A DNA stretch of 64,000 nt, taken from the NCBI GenBank assembly GCA_963825765.1, contig CAWGUU010000004.1:186001-250000 (forward strand), written 5' to 3'. Numbering within the stretch: position 1 is the first letter of the stretch; each line of letters begins with the position of its first letter. The notes beneath the pieces are model-generated. The model made no database searches, was not told where the DNA came from, and worked only from the letters and a program-made list of their open reading frames with translations. This DNA comes from CAWGUU01 sp963825765 (GTDB lineage Bacteria; Actinomycetota; Acidimicrobiia; Acidimicrobiales; AC-14). Shown here in pieces: positions 16,709 through 25,279 of this stretch. Made by a program: the position numbers and the translations under genes.

Positions 16709-18387
16709 CCCCGATCTTTCACGCCGAGCTGGTGGCTGACCGGTAGCGGTCCGCGAAAACGCCCTCCCAGCAGGGGAAACTGCGCTTGTCGAAGGCTGCA
16801 GGGACCCACACAGGAGGGCACTTTCGAGGTGAACGCTACCAGCGCGGTCAGGCGGTTGAGGGTGATGGAGGGCGACGCCCAGGCGGTGTCGTTGGTGGGG
16901 ATGCACCTTCTCGGAGAACTGGCGGATCGGCTGGGTCTGTCTTCGGCCTATTCGGAGGCAGTGCCGGCCACCGGCGAGCGGGCGCCCGTCCACGACCGGG
17001 GCCGGCTGCTGGCCCAGGTGGCGGTGATGTTGGCCGGCGGCGGGGTGTGCGTGTCGGACATGGCCGCGCTGCGCGACCAGCCGGTGCTGTTCGGCACGGT
17101 GGCGTCGGACCCGACGATCTGGCGGGTCCTGAACGGCATCGATGACGAGACGCGCGTCGCCCTGCGCGCCGCTCGTGGCGACGCCCGAGCCCGGGCCTGG
17201 GCCGCCGGTGGCGCTCCCTCCGAGGTCGTCCTCGACGTCGACTCGTCGCTGGTCGAGGTTCACTCCGAGAACAAGGAGCAGGCCGCCGCCCACTTCAAGG
17301 GCGGCTATGGCTTCCACCCCATGCTGTGCTTCCTCGACGCCAGCGGCGAGGCCCTGGCCGGGCTGCTGCGGGCCGGCAACGCGGCGGCCAACTCCGGTGC
17401 CGACCAGCTGGCCGTGGTCGACGCCGCTGTCGCCTCCCTGCCGGAGAAGTGGCGCGCCGGGCATGGCCCCGGCGACGCCGCCGAGAAGGTCGTGCATCCC
17501 ATCCTGGTCCGGGCCGACACCGCCGGGGCGGTGGCGTCGTTCATCGCCGGGCTCGTGGCCCGCAACATCTCCTTCTCGGTCGGGGCCCGGGTGAACGACC
17601 AGCTCAGCGATGCCATCGCCACCGTGGCGCCCCTGGCCTGGCGACCGGCGCTGACGCCTTCAGGTCAGGTCCGACCGGGGGCGTGGGTGGCCGAACTCGG
17701 CGCCATCGCGGGCTGGCCGGCAGGGACTCGGGCCATCTGCCGACGGGAGCGCCCCCATCCCGGGGCCCAGCTGCGGCTGTGGGACTTCGACGGCTGGCGC
17801 CACCAGGTGACGTTGACCAACTCGACCGGCGACGCGGTGGCCCTGGAGCTTCGCCACCGGGCCCACGCCGATGTCGAGAACCGGATCAAGGCGGCCAAGG
17901 ACACCGGGCTCGAGCGCATGCCCTTCGCCAGCTTCTCGGCCAACGCGGCGTGGATGGAGCTGGTGCTGGCGGGCTGTGACCTGCTGGCCTGGCTGAGGGT
18001 GCTCGGCCTCGACGGCGCCCTGGCCCGGGCCGAGCCCAAGGCCCTGCGTTACCGCCTGCTCCACGTCGGTGCCCGCGTCGTTCGCCTCGGCCGTGAGGCC
18101 GTTCTGCGACTTCCTCGGAACTGGCCCTGGGCCCACGACCTCGCCGGTGCATACCGACGGCTGGCCGCACTCACCTGAGCCCGGCACCCTCGCCGACGAC
18201 GTCGAGGTGGTGACCGGCGTCGATCCTCCACGTCCCGAGGACCCTCAATGCCGCTCGACCAGGGTCCTCCGCTGCGGCTCCATGGCCTCCGGCACGTCGT
18301 CATGGCCGGTCAATGGCGACGCCGGCGGCTCTCGGTCTCAGCGAATCGTCCGGACCGCTCTCCCGGACTTCTCATGCACGATCGGGG
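16709..18387 (+). mobile_element. IS1380-family insertion sequence, complete with target duplication
   Basis: The element is 1679 bp. Imperfect terminal inverted repeats begin CCCCGATC at 16709-16716, mirrored by GATCGGGG at 18380-18387, and matches continue inward with interruptions. It is flanked by a 4-bp direct repeat CCAG (16705-16708 and 18388-18391), the size of target duplication reported for IS1380 elements. It contains one transposase gene with an apparently full reading frame, so it may be active. Removing the element and one CCAG rejoins a minus-strand reading frame across the site. Confidence 0.86.
16829..18178 (+). CDS. IS1380-family transposase
   Basis: This 449-residue DDE transposase is of the usual family length. 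Recognisable blocks are RLLAQVAVMLAGGGVCVSDM near the N terminus, VVLDVDSSLVEVHSENKEQA (first catalytic Asp), FHPMLCFLDASGEALAGLLR, a central region with ILVRADTAGAVASFI (second Asp), and ELRHRAHADVENRIKAAKDT with the late Glu. GTG 16829 is chosen because AGGAGGG lies 11 bases upstream; the frame is open further left but non-protein-like. There is no frameshift or stop, so the copy looks functional. Confidence 0.9.
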   Translation: MNATSAVRRLRVMEGDAQAVSLVGMHLLGELADRLGLSSAYSEAVPATGERAPVHDRGRLLAQVAVMLAGGGVCVSDMAALRDQPVLFGTVASDPTIWRVLNGIDDETRVALRAARGDARARAWAAGGAPSEVVLDVDSSLVEVHSENKEQAAAHFKGGYGFHPMLCFLDASGEALAGLLRAGNAAANSGADQLAVVDAAVASLPEKWRAGHGPGDAAEKVVHPILVRADTAGAVASFIAGLVARNISFSVGARVNDQLSDAIATVAPLAWRPALTPSGQVRPGAWVAELGAIAGWPAGTRAICRRERPHPGAQLRLWDFDGWRHQVTLTNSTGDAVALELRHRAHADVENRIKAAKDTGLERMPFASFSANAAWMELVLAGCDLLAWLRVLGLDGALARAEPKALRYRLLHVGARVVRLGREAVLRLPRNWPWAHDLAGAYRRLAALT

Positions 18388-18626
18388 CCAGTCGGATCGG
18401 TGTGGGCACGCTGACGATCGCCTGATACAGGGGCGCCCGAGCGTTCGGCGAACTGCCGTTCGGCGCTATCAGTCGGTCGCCGAGGAGCCACGACGAGCGC
18501 GGAAGATCGTGCGGCGGTCGTCGGTGAGCGGCGGCGGGCCCAGATGGTGCTGCTGAGCCCCAGGGCATGGACGGGCCCAGATCGCCATCGGCCAGCCCGT
18601 GGGCACGGGGCGCGCCGGGCTGACGC

Positions 18627-19685
18627 TCAGGGCGTCGGCTCGACGAGGTCCCAGGTCAGGGGCGTGCCGCGCTCGACGGCCCGGACCGCCCGGCGCCCGA
18701 TGACGGCGTCGAGGTGGCGCGGCGCCAGGCCGTCGCCGGGGCGGATGGCGCGGACGTTCTCCTCGGTGAAGGCCTCACCAGCGTCAACGTCGGCGACCAC
18801 GAACAGCGACCGGCGGAAGGCGAGACTCGACTTCTCCCGCTCCGACGGCCCGTAGCGCACCGATCCCAACGCCGATTCGGCCTCCCGGACGGCCTCGACC
18901 ATGCTCCTGAGCTCGTCCGGCTCGAGGGAGAACGCGGCGTCGGGCGTCGGGTCGGACCGGGACAGCGTCACGTGTTTCTCCAGCACACACGCCCCGAGGG
19001 CGACGGCCGTGACCGCGGCGGTGGTGCCGAGGGTGTGGTCCGACAACCCCACCGGCACGTCCCAGCGGGCGGTCATGTCGGCGATCGTGCGCAGGTCCAT
19101 CTCGGCCGCCGGCGCCGGATAGGCGCTGTTGCAGCGCAGCAAAGCGATCCCGTCGGCGCCTGAACCCCGCGCCACCCGGACGGCGTCGTCGATCTCGTCG
19201 CTCGACGCCATCCCGGTGGACATGATGAGGGGGAGCCCCGTGCCGGCGGCAGTCCGGATGAGGGCGTGGTCGACCAGCTCGAAGGAGGCGATCTTGAGTG
19301 CCGGCACGCCGAGGTCGGCGAGGAACCAGACCGCACCGGCGTCGAACGGCGACGAGAAGAAGTCCACCCCGGCGGCGGTGGCCTCGGCCTGCAGCCCGGC
19401 GTGCCATTCCCACGGTGTCTGCGCCTCGGCGTAGAGGTCGAAGAGCGTGCGGCCGTCCCAGAGGGTGCCCCCCGACACCCGGAAGGGTTCCCGGGACGAG
19501 TCGATGGTCATGGTCTCGGGCCGGTAGGTCTGGACCTTCACCGCGTCGGCGCCCGCCGCCGCCGCCCGCCGCAGCAGCTCCACGGCCCGCTCGTAGCTCC
19601 CACCGTGGTTGGCCGACAGCTCGGCAATGACATACGTGGGGTGACCGGTGCCGATCAGCCGGCCGCCCAGGGTGATCTCGGGCAT
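18627..19685 (-). CDS. pseI: Pseudaminic acid synthase (NeuB family)
   Basis: This 352-residue NeuB-family enzyme condenses the free 6-deoxy-diacetamido sugar with phosphoenolpyruvate to make the nine-carbon acid. Motifs: YVIAELSANHGGSYERAVEL, ADAVKVQTYRPETMTIDS, FFSSPFDAGAVWFL, KIASFELVDHALI, LPLIMSTGMAS, LLRCNSAYPAP, VGLSDHTLG, and CVLEKHVTLSRSDPTPDAAF. The C-terminal antifreeze-like SAF domain (from about residue 285) starts near RRSLFVVADVDAGEAFTEEN. The wording YRPETMT and DPTPDAAFS is that of PseI rather than sialic acid synthase. The gene lies four bases downstream of pseG-pseH on the minus strand, opposite to the pseB operon and separated from it by the HNH, secreted-protein and IS genes. 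Confidence 0.93.
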   Translation of the reverse strand: MPEITLGGRLIGTGHPTYVIAELSANHGGSYERAVELLRRAAAAGADAVKVQTYRPETMTIDSSREPFRVSGGTLWDGRTLFDLYAEAQTPWEWHAGLQAEATAAGVDFFSSPFDAGAVWFLADLGVPALKIASFELVDHALIRTAAGTGLPLIMSTGMASSDEIDDAVRVARGSGADGIALLRCNSAYPAPAAEMDLRTIADMTARWDVPVGLSDHTLGTTAAVTAVALGACVLEKHVTLSRSDPTPDAAFSLEPDELRSMVEAVREAESALGSVRYGPSEREKSSLAFRRSLFVVADVDAGEAFTEENVRAIRPGDGLAPRHLDAVIGRRAVRAVERGTPLTWDLVEPTP

Positions 19686-19689
19686 CGGT

Positions 19690-21091
19690 CTATCTCACCA
19701 CCCTGGTGGCACTCCGCCGGCGGGTGTACCGCAGGTACGGCTCGGTGGCGGCGACGTCGCGAGCGAAGCCGGCGTCGTCGAAGGCCGACTGCGAGCTGCT
19801 GTTCTCGGGCCTGATCCTGGCGAGAACGCCCTGGACCGACGTCTCCTCGAACAGCCGGTCGACGGCGGCGCAGATGAGGGCCGGGCCCCATCCCCCGCCC
19901 CGAAAGGAGGACACGACGCTGACCGAGATCTCCACGTCGGTGGCGTCGCCTTCGAACCGGACCTGGCCGAGCGGGGTGCCGTCGGCGTGCGCCGCCAGGT
20001 ACAGGTGGGCGAAGGGGTCGGCCAGGCGCTCCGCCAGCCAGGCGACGTGGGTCTCCCAGCCGATCGGCTCCTGGTTGCACGCGGACGCTCGCACGACGGG
20101 GTCGTTGACCCATTCCCACAGGAGCCGGGCGTCGTCTTCCCGGACCGGCCGCAGGTCGAGAAGGCGGGCGCGCATCCTGGTGACGACTCGACGGGCGCCC
20201 CGGCCGTCGACCAGCTGGGGCCCGCGACGGGCCATCTCCGCCCGACGCTCGGGGTCAGCGGCCAGGCCGGCGATCATCGCCGCCAGCTCGGCAGCCGTGA
20301 GGTCCCAGGGAGATCCCGCGTTCTGGGCGATGCGACTGCGGTTCATGGCGTGGGCGAGCGGTTCCTGGTTGGCCGCGATCGGGAGCAGGATGGCGGGGAG
20401 CCCCATGCAGCACAGCTCCCAGCACGTGGTGCCCGACGTGCTCACGGCGAGGTCGGCGGAGGCCATGGCGGACGCCACGTCGTCGACCCCCTCGAGGAAC
20501 GTCACCGGCAGGTCCCGCAGCGACGGGTGGGCCAGGGCCTCGGTGACCAGCGACGTCACCCCCTCGTTCGCCGAACCACCCAGGGCGACCAGGATGCGCC
20601 GGGCCCGCTCCGGGACCTGGCGCGGCCGGGCGGCGTGCCACGTCCGGAACTCCCGGCGCAACAGGGCGTAGCGGGGCCCGAGCAGGGTTTCGGCCCCGTA
20701 CGGCGCGGCCGAGGCGCCGAGGTTCTGGTCGAGCACGAGGTCCGCTCCATGGTCGCCGCCGACACCGTGGTCGTCGATGACGAGCAGGTGGCGGGCGGTC
20801 TTGCGGACGAGCTCCTCGTCGTCGCGGCCGAAGCCGTACCCGTCGAGGACGGCCCAGATCGGCCTGGTCCTCGAAGACCACGTCGTCCGGCTCGCAGACC
20901 GTGACACCCTCCCGCAGGTACCGCTCGGCCCAGGCCGCCGGGGGCGACGACGAGACCAGCGTCGCCCGCCCGCCCCAGTCGACCCACGCCTGCGTCAGGG
21001 CGTGGCACCGGCCCAGGTGACCGACACCGACCCCCGGTCCCCCGTCGGCCCGCACGACCAGCGACCCTCTGCTCGATCGGACCGGGCTCAT
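19690..21091 (-). CDS. PseG-PseH fusion: UDP-sugar hydrolase plus N-acetyltransferase, frameshifted
   Basis: Joining two frames gives about 466 residues. The PseG half starts at ATG 21091 with VVRADGGPGVGVGHLGRCHA (sugar-nucleotide hydrolase N terminus) and continues through WAVLDGYGFGRDDEELVRK, ILVALGGSANEGV, and STSGTTCWELCCMGLPAIL, which releases UDP from the sugar. The PseH half (from about residue 285) is a GNAT domain: LLDLRPVREDDARLLWEWVN, SACNQEPIGWETHVAW, and GQVRFEGDATDVEISVSV. The frame changes at about 20856-20866, where GCCGATCTGGGCC has one base too many; GCCGACTGGGCC would read ADWA. It may be a sequencing error or a real inactivation. It overlaps the upstream gene by four bases (ATGA). 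Confidence 0.82.
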
Positions 21092-22704
21092 GTCAGGGGC
21101 GGGCTGAAGTCGCCGCCGTGGAGGATGCCGTCGCAGATGCGGTCGAGGGACGGGTTGCGCCCCGGCTCGAGCTCGGCCAGGTCGCGGACGGTGATGCGGG
21201 CCAGCCCGAGCACGTGCTCCTCGACGCCGGGCGAGGCCACCGGTGCCCGGAAGAAGAAGAGGTAGGCGTAGCGCCGCGCCCGCTCGAGGTCGGGCGCCGA
21301 CGAGGCGGGGTCGGCGAGGACCTTGTCGAGGGCGGCGTAGAACTCCTCGGGCGTGGAGACGTCGACCGTGAACCCCTTGTCGCGGTAGTGCGTACGACCC
21401 GCCACGATGACCGGCTTCCCGCGAATCGCCAGCTCCAACCCGGTGGTCGAGCTGAAGACGAGTCCCGCGTCGGACGCCGCCATCAACGGGTAGGAGCTGG
21501 TGGGGTCGGTGGCGTCGACGATCCGCACGTTCGGCGGCAGGGTCGGGAACCGGGTGTCGACGAAGGCACGGATCGGCTCGCGGGTCTGCTTGCCCGGGAG
21601 CTTGGCCTCGGCGGGGTGGATCCGCACGATGAGCTCGTCCTCGGGCCGGTCGGCGAACGCCTCGATGGCGGCGGTGAGCCAGTCCTGGATGCGGGCGAAG
21701 GCGAGCTCCTGACCGATCACGGCGGAGTCCCACGTGAGGTTGGTGAAGAGGGTGACGAGCCGGCCACCGCCGTGCCGTTCCACGGCGCCGAAGCGGGCGT
21801 CGCCCCAGAACTGGTCGATCGTGCGCCTGCCCTGCTCCCGCTCCCCCAGGTAGGCGTCGAGCTCGGCCTGCTCCTCGGGGGTGAGCGGGATGTCCTTCCA
21901 CGCCTCCCACGACTCGGTGATGTCCAGCAGGCATGCAGGGGCGCCCCGGCGGAATACCAGGGTCTCCTTTATGAGCCCCCGCTCGTAGGACACCACGTCG
22001 ATGCCCCGCCGCCGGCACAGCTCCCAGCAGATCGCCTCGAAGAAGAACAGCCCGTTCAGCAGCAGGACGACGTCGGGCTGGAGCTCGTCGAGCGTCTTCT
22101 CCAGGCCACGGGCCACCCGCCGGGCGGACCGCAGGAACCGGCGGACGGTCAAGGCGCCGAGCGGGTCGTCGCCCAGCTGCGAGCCCATGAGGAACCATTT
22201 CGACGGGATGTCGACGAGCCGGCCCAATGGCAAGCCGAGGTCCTCGAGGTCGGCGAGGTCGTCGCCGCTGCTGGCGTCCGCCTCCGGCCAGTCCCCCGGG
22301 TCGTCGTCCTGCCAACCCGACCGCAGGGCGATGCGGTCGAAGCCGTGGGCGTCGACCGACCCCTCGACGTAGCGGGTGCAGGTCGAGCACGGCATCGGGG
22401 GTGCCTCCCACACGTTCGACCGGTCGCAGATCTCGAGCCCGCCGCCACAGGTGATGAATCGCACGTCGGCGCCCCGCAGGCGGAGGGCCTGGGCGATCAT
22501 CCCCTCCCACTGCACGTGGGCGGCCCAGTCCCTCGGCGTGAGGACGGCCACGCGGGTCGCGCCCTCCGGCGGAGCCAGCGGCGCCTGGGCAGCGAGGTGA
22601 CGGGCGGCCCGCTGCTCCGGCGCCTGCGCCACCTGGCGGAGCGCGAGGTGGGCGCCCTTGCGGGCGTACTCGGACACCCGGTCGCGGCGGGGGAGGGGGC
22701 TCAC
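21088..22704 (-). CDS. Capsule/surface polysaccharide biosynthesis protein, glycosyltransferase-like
   Basis: The gene encodes 538 residues starting at GTG 22704, which overlaps the stop of the GT2 gene (GTGA). The N-terminal half has RVAVLTPRDWAAHVQWEG, FITCGGGLEICDR and a Cys pair PPMPCSTCTRY; the middle has VVLLLNGLFFFEAICWELCR and VVSYERGL. The C-terminal half resembles capsule-type GT-B folds: LIVRIHPAEAKL, VRIVDATDPTSSYPLMAASD, and VFSSTTGLELAIRGKPVIVA. I recall similar proteins being annotated as surface carbohydrate biosynthesis proteins. It probably transfers or links a sugar within the nonulosonate glycan. Donor and acceptor are unknown. Confidence 0.68.
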   Translation of the reverse strand: MSPLPRRDRVSEYARKGAHLALRQVAQAPEQRAARHLAAQAPLAPPEGATRVAVLTPRDWAAHVQWEGMIAQALRLRGADVRFITCGGGLEICDRSNVWEAPPMPCSTCTRYVEGSVDAHGFDRIALRSGWQDDDPGDWPEADASSGDDLADLEDLGLPLGRLVDIPSKWFLMGSQLGDDPLGALTVRRFLRSARRVARGLEKTLDELQPDVVLLLNGLFFFEAICWELCRRRGIDVVSYERGLIKETLVFRRGAPACLLDITESWEAWKDIPLTPEEQAELDAYLGEREQGRRTIDQFWGDARFGAVERHGGGRLVTLFTNLTWDSAVIGQELAFARIQDWLTAAIEAFADRPEDELIVRIHPAEAKLPGKQTREPIRAFVDTRFPTLPPNVRIVDATDPTSSYPLMAASDAGLVFSSTTGLELAIRGKPVIVAGRTHYRDKGFTVDVSTPEEFYAALDKVLADPASSAPDLERARRYAYLFFFRAPVASPGVEEHVLGLARITVRDLAELEPGRNPSLDRICDGILHGGDFSPPLT

Positions 22705-23519
22705 CGCGTCCTCGTCCTCCGCAGGCGGCGGGCACCTGCGACAAGCCACCCTGCACCCGAGGCCCAGTCCCACACCTCGGCGGCCATGAAGGCGCGATGG
22801 GGTGCCACGCCGGGGTCGCGTCCGGCCCGGACCGCACGTGCTCCACTTAGGGCGGCGTGGCCGAGCGGAAGGGCGGCGCGGAGCCAGCCCCGTCCGAACA
22901 GGGCCATGCCAGCCGCGGTCACGATGAGTGCCGCTCCCGCCGCCGACCGGAGGCCGGCCTGGGGACGGAAGGCTTCGGCGGCGAGCCGGGTGGGGGTGTC
23001 GGCGATCAGGTAGTACGACGGGCGGACCGCCTGGGTGCCGGACTCCGTCGGGGGAGCGCCGGACTCCGTCGGGGGAGCGGCAGTCCCCCGCCGGGACCAG
23101 GCCTCGACCCGGGGGACGCCGGAGCACACGATCGCGGCAGCGGCCCGGCCGAACGCGGTTGTGCCCACGGGACGGAGGTCGACAGCGGCCGGCCCGCCTT
23201 CGTTCCCGGCCGCCTTTGACGCACACGCGTCGATGGCGCCTTCGGCCACGAGCGCCCGACTCGGAACCAGCGCCAGGACGTCGCCTCGCGCCTCCTCCAC
23301 GCCGACGGCCACGGCTTCGGACGAGCGGAGGCCGGGACGGGCGAGCAGTCGCACCGGAGGCCCGACCCGGCGGACGATGTCGGCGGTGCCGTCGGACGAG
23401 CCTCGGTCGACCACGAGCACCTCGCCGATCGACGCTCCGCCGCCGAGCACGCCATCCAGGCAGTCACGCACGGTCGAACCATCGTCGAGGGTCGTGACGA
23501 CGACGGTGACCGACGACAC
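22701..23519 (-). CDS. Family 2 glycosyltransferase, short
   Basis: The gene encodes 272 residues with a GT2 start, MSSVTVVVTTLDDGSTVRDC, then GEVLVVDRGSSDGTADIVRR and LRSSEAVAVGVEEARGDVLA. The usual DXD is weakened: GDVLALVPSRA follows where a D(D/G)D block would stand. The catalytic second half is replaced by an Ala/Gly-rich stretch and hydrophobic segments (AGAALIVTAAGMALFGRG). A 21-bp tandem repeat (23037-23078) encodes two copies of APPTESG. The protein may be a degenerate or regulatory GT2. It is co-transcribed with its neighbours on both sides (four-base overlap downstream, seven bases from the gene upstream). Confidence 0.66.
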   Translation of the reverse strand: MSSVTVVVTTLDDGSTVRDCLDGVLGGGASIGEVLVVDRGSSDGTADIVRRVGPPVRLLARPGLRSSEAVAVGVEEARGDVLALVPSRALVAEGAIDACASKAAGNEGGPAAVDLRPVGTTAFGRAAAAIVCSGVPRVEAWSRRGTAAPPTESGAPPTESGTQAVRPSYYLIADTPTRLAAEAFRPQAGLRSAAGAALIVTAAGMALFGRGWLRAALPLGHAALSGARAVRAGRDPGVAPHRAFMAAEVWDWASGAGWLVAGARRLRRTRTR

Positions 23520-23526
23520 AGCCGGG

Positions 23527-25216
23527 TCAGCCGCCGATCAGGTGACACACGGGGATGGTGCGCGCGCCTTCGGTCTCGACGAAGTAATAGCCGTAGAGGC
23601 GGGCCGCGGTGTCGCGAACCCGCAGCACACCCGTGCCGGCGTCGCCCAGCAGCCGCTCGGCCTCCGGGAAGAGATCCCGCACGTCCGCCAGCACACAGCC
23701 GTGCGGAGGCACCTCGACCTGGCAGGTGGCGACCTTGTTCCCCGCCATGTCGACGAGGGTCAGCAACGGGTTGGCGGTGACGTCGTAGCCCTCGCGCCCG
23801 GCGGGGTTGGCGAGGTACAGCCAGGTCGTCGATCGGGAGCCGACGTCCACCCGCCCGAATGTGCGGGTCCGCCGGATGTCGGGCATGTGCACGCCGTCGG
23901 GGATGGCTGCGTTGAAGAACTCGCCGCCCACCTGCACCTCGCCCGCCAGCTGCCCGTCGTCCACGATGCCCACGAGGATGTCGATCATCGAGGGGGCTTC
24001 CACCACGTCGTCGACAGCCCTCACGGTGACCTCGGCGTGGACGGTGGCGGGCAGCGCGATTCCCCATTCCAGCAGCGCGCCACGCAACGAGCACTGGCCG
24101 AGCCCTCCCTCGGGCACCAGGGTGGCTCGCGTGCCCAGGCGGCGCCCGTCGGGCGCGTACACGTCGGTACGGACCTCATAGTCTCCGGCGATGGGTCCGA
24201 ACACGTTCGGGAAGGTGAGCACGGTGTCCCGGCGCTCGGTGCAGATCCCCATGGCGCTGGCGACCGGCCAGGTCTCGGTCCAGGACGACGGCCGTCCCGC
24301 CCCCTGGTCGAACGTCCGGTCGACCGTGCCGTGGTTCACGACCCGCCGACCGTCGTCGAACTCGACGAAGGTGGCGATCCTGGAGGTCGGGCACGGCACC
24401 CGCAGCCGGGCGTGCCCGGCCTTGCCGCCGAGGAAGGCGGCGAGCCCGGGAAAGGCGTCGTCGAGGAACACCCGGCGCGTCGCACGCGGCGATGAGTCGG
24501 TCGAGGTGGACGTGACGGCGGGTGCCGGTGGCGTTGCGTACCTCCAGCTCGGCTCGCATCGGCGCCGCGCCGTGGGAGCCCTCGAACGAGTTGGCGAACA
24601 CGACGGCGGTGCGCACACCATTCCCGGCTTCGACCCGCATGCCGCTGACGACCTGGGCGAGGGGCCGCTCGACCAGCCCGTACTGTCCGTGGACCCCGGT
24701 GGCCTGGCCGCCGTCGGAGACGTACTCGGCGAACACCTGGAGGGGACGCCCCGGGACGACGTTCTCGTGGGCGAGGCGCAGGAGCAGCTGGCCTTCGAAC
24801 GGCATGGCGACGACAGTGCCCCGGGCGACGGCGATGCTCCGGCAGCGCGCACGGATGTCGATGACCTCGGTGGCGTCGGGCGCCAGGGCGAAGACCCAGG
24901 AGTCGACCTCCCCGCCGGAGGCGTCGATCAGGGTGGCGTCGATGACCGGGCGCTCGATCTTGTAGGCGTCGGACCAGTAGTTGTGCAGCCAGGCAAGGGT
25001 GGTCAGGTCCTCGTCGGCGACGACCCAGGTGAAGCTGGAGCTCTCCTTGACCGCCCCGGCGTGGTGGCCGAGCTGCTCGACCGCCCAGTGCAGGCTGGCG
25101 GCGGGGGAGAGGCCGGTGGCGCCGAGGACGGCGCGGCGGGCGGAGCGGGCCCGGTACCGGGCCTGGCGACGTACCCTCGACAGTTGATCGACGACTGACA
25201 TGGGTTCAACCTTCAC
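23527..25216 (-). CDS. Unknown protein of the glycan locus, frameshifted
   Basis: Two frames join to about 562 residues. The N-terminal part (from GTG 25216 or ATG 25201, the latter with GAAGG eight bases upstream) begins VVDQLSRVRRQARYRARSAR and contains FTWVVADEDLTTLAWLHNYW. The C-terminal part contains RVFLDDAFPGLAAFLGGKAG and FVEFDDGRRVVNHGTVDRTF and ends with YGYYFVETEGARTIPVCHL. The frame shifts near 24471-24480, where one extra C lies in the GCGCCGGG stretch. There is no signal peptide or membrane span; the composition suggests beta-sandwich domains. I do not recognise the family. Its place between the GT2 gene and the divergent flippase ties it to surface glycan assembly. Confidence 0.6.
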
Positions 25217-25279
25217 GATGCATCACCTCGGTGCGCGCGCACAGTCTTCCCGTAATGATCGGCGTATCGGCCGGCACCC

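Larger units (their letters stand above)
16543..18568 (-). pseudogene. Unknown gene interrupted by the IS1380 element
   Basis: On the minus strand, the segment 18568-18392 ends ...YQAIVSVPTPIRL. If the IS element and one CCAG copy are removed, it reads on without a stop into VIPGGMRQFTTFE to the left of the element. A one-base shift then leads to SEGKTITTKIDFPWKTPP and a stop at 16543. The second half looks like a real beta-rich protein C terminus. So an older minus-strand gene was probably disrupted by transposition and has also gained a frameshift. The N-terminal piece is uncertain, and I do not recognise the family. Confidence 0.4.

Noticed and set aside
22848..22890. tRNA-like start GGCGGCGTGGCCGAGCGGAA resembling a Leu/Ser tRNA D arm
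   Set aside because: No anticodon arm or T arm (GTTCGA-type loop) follows, and the bases code for the GT2 protein on the minus strand.
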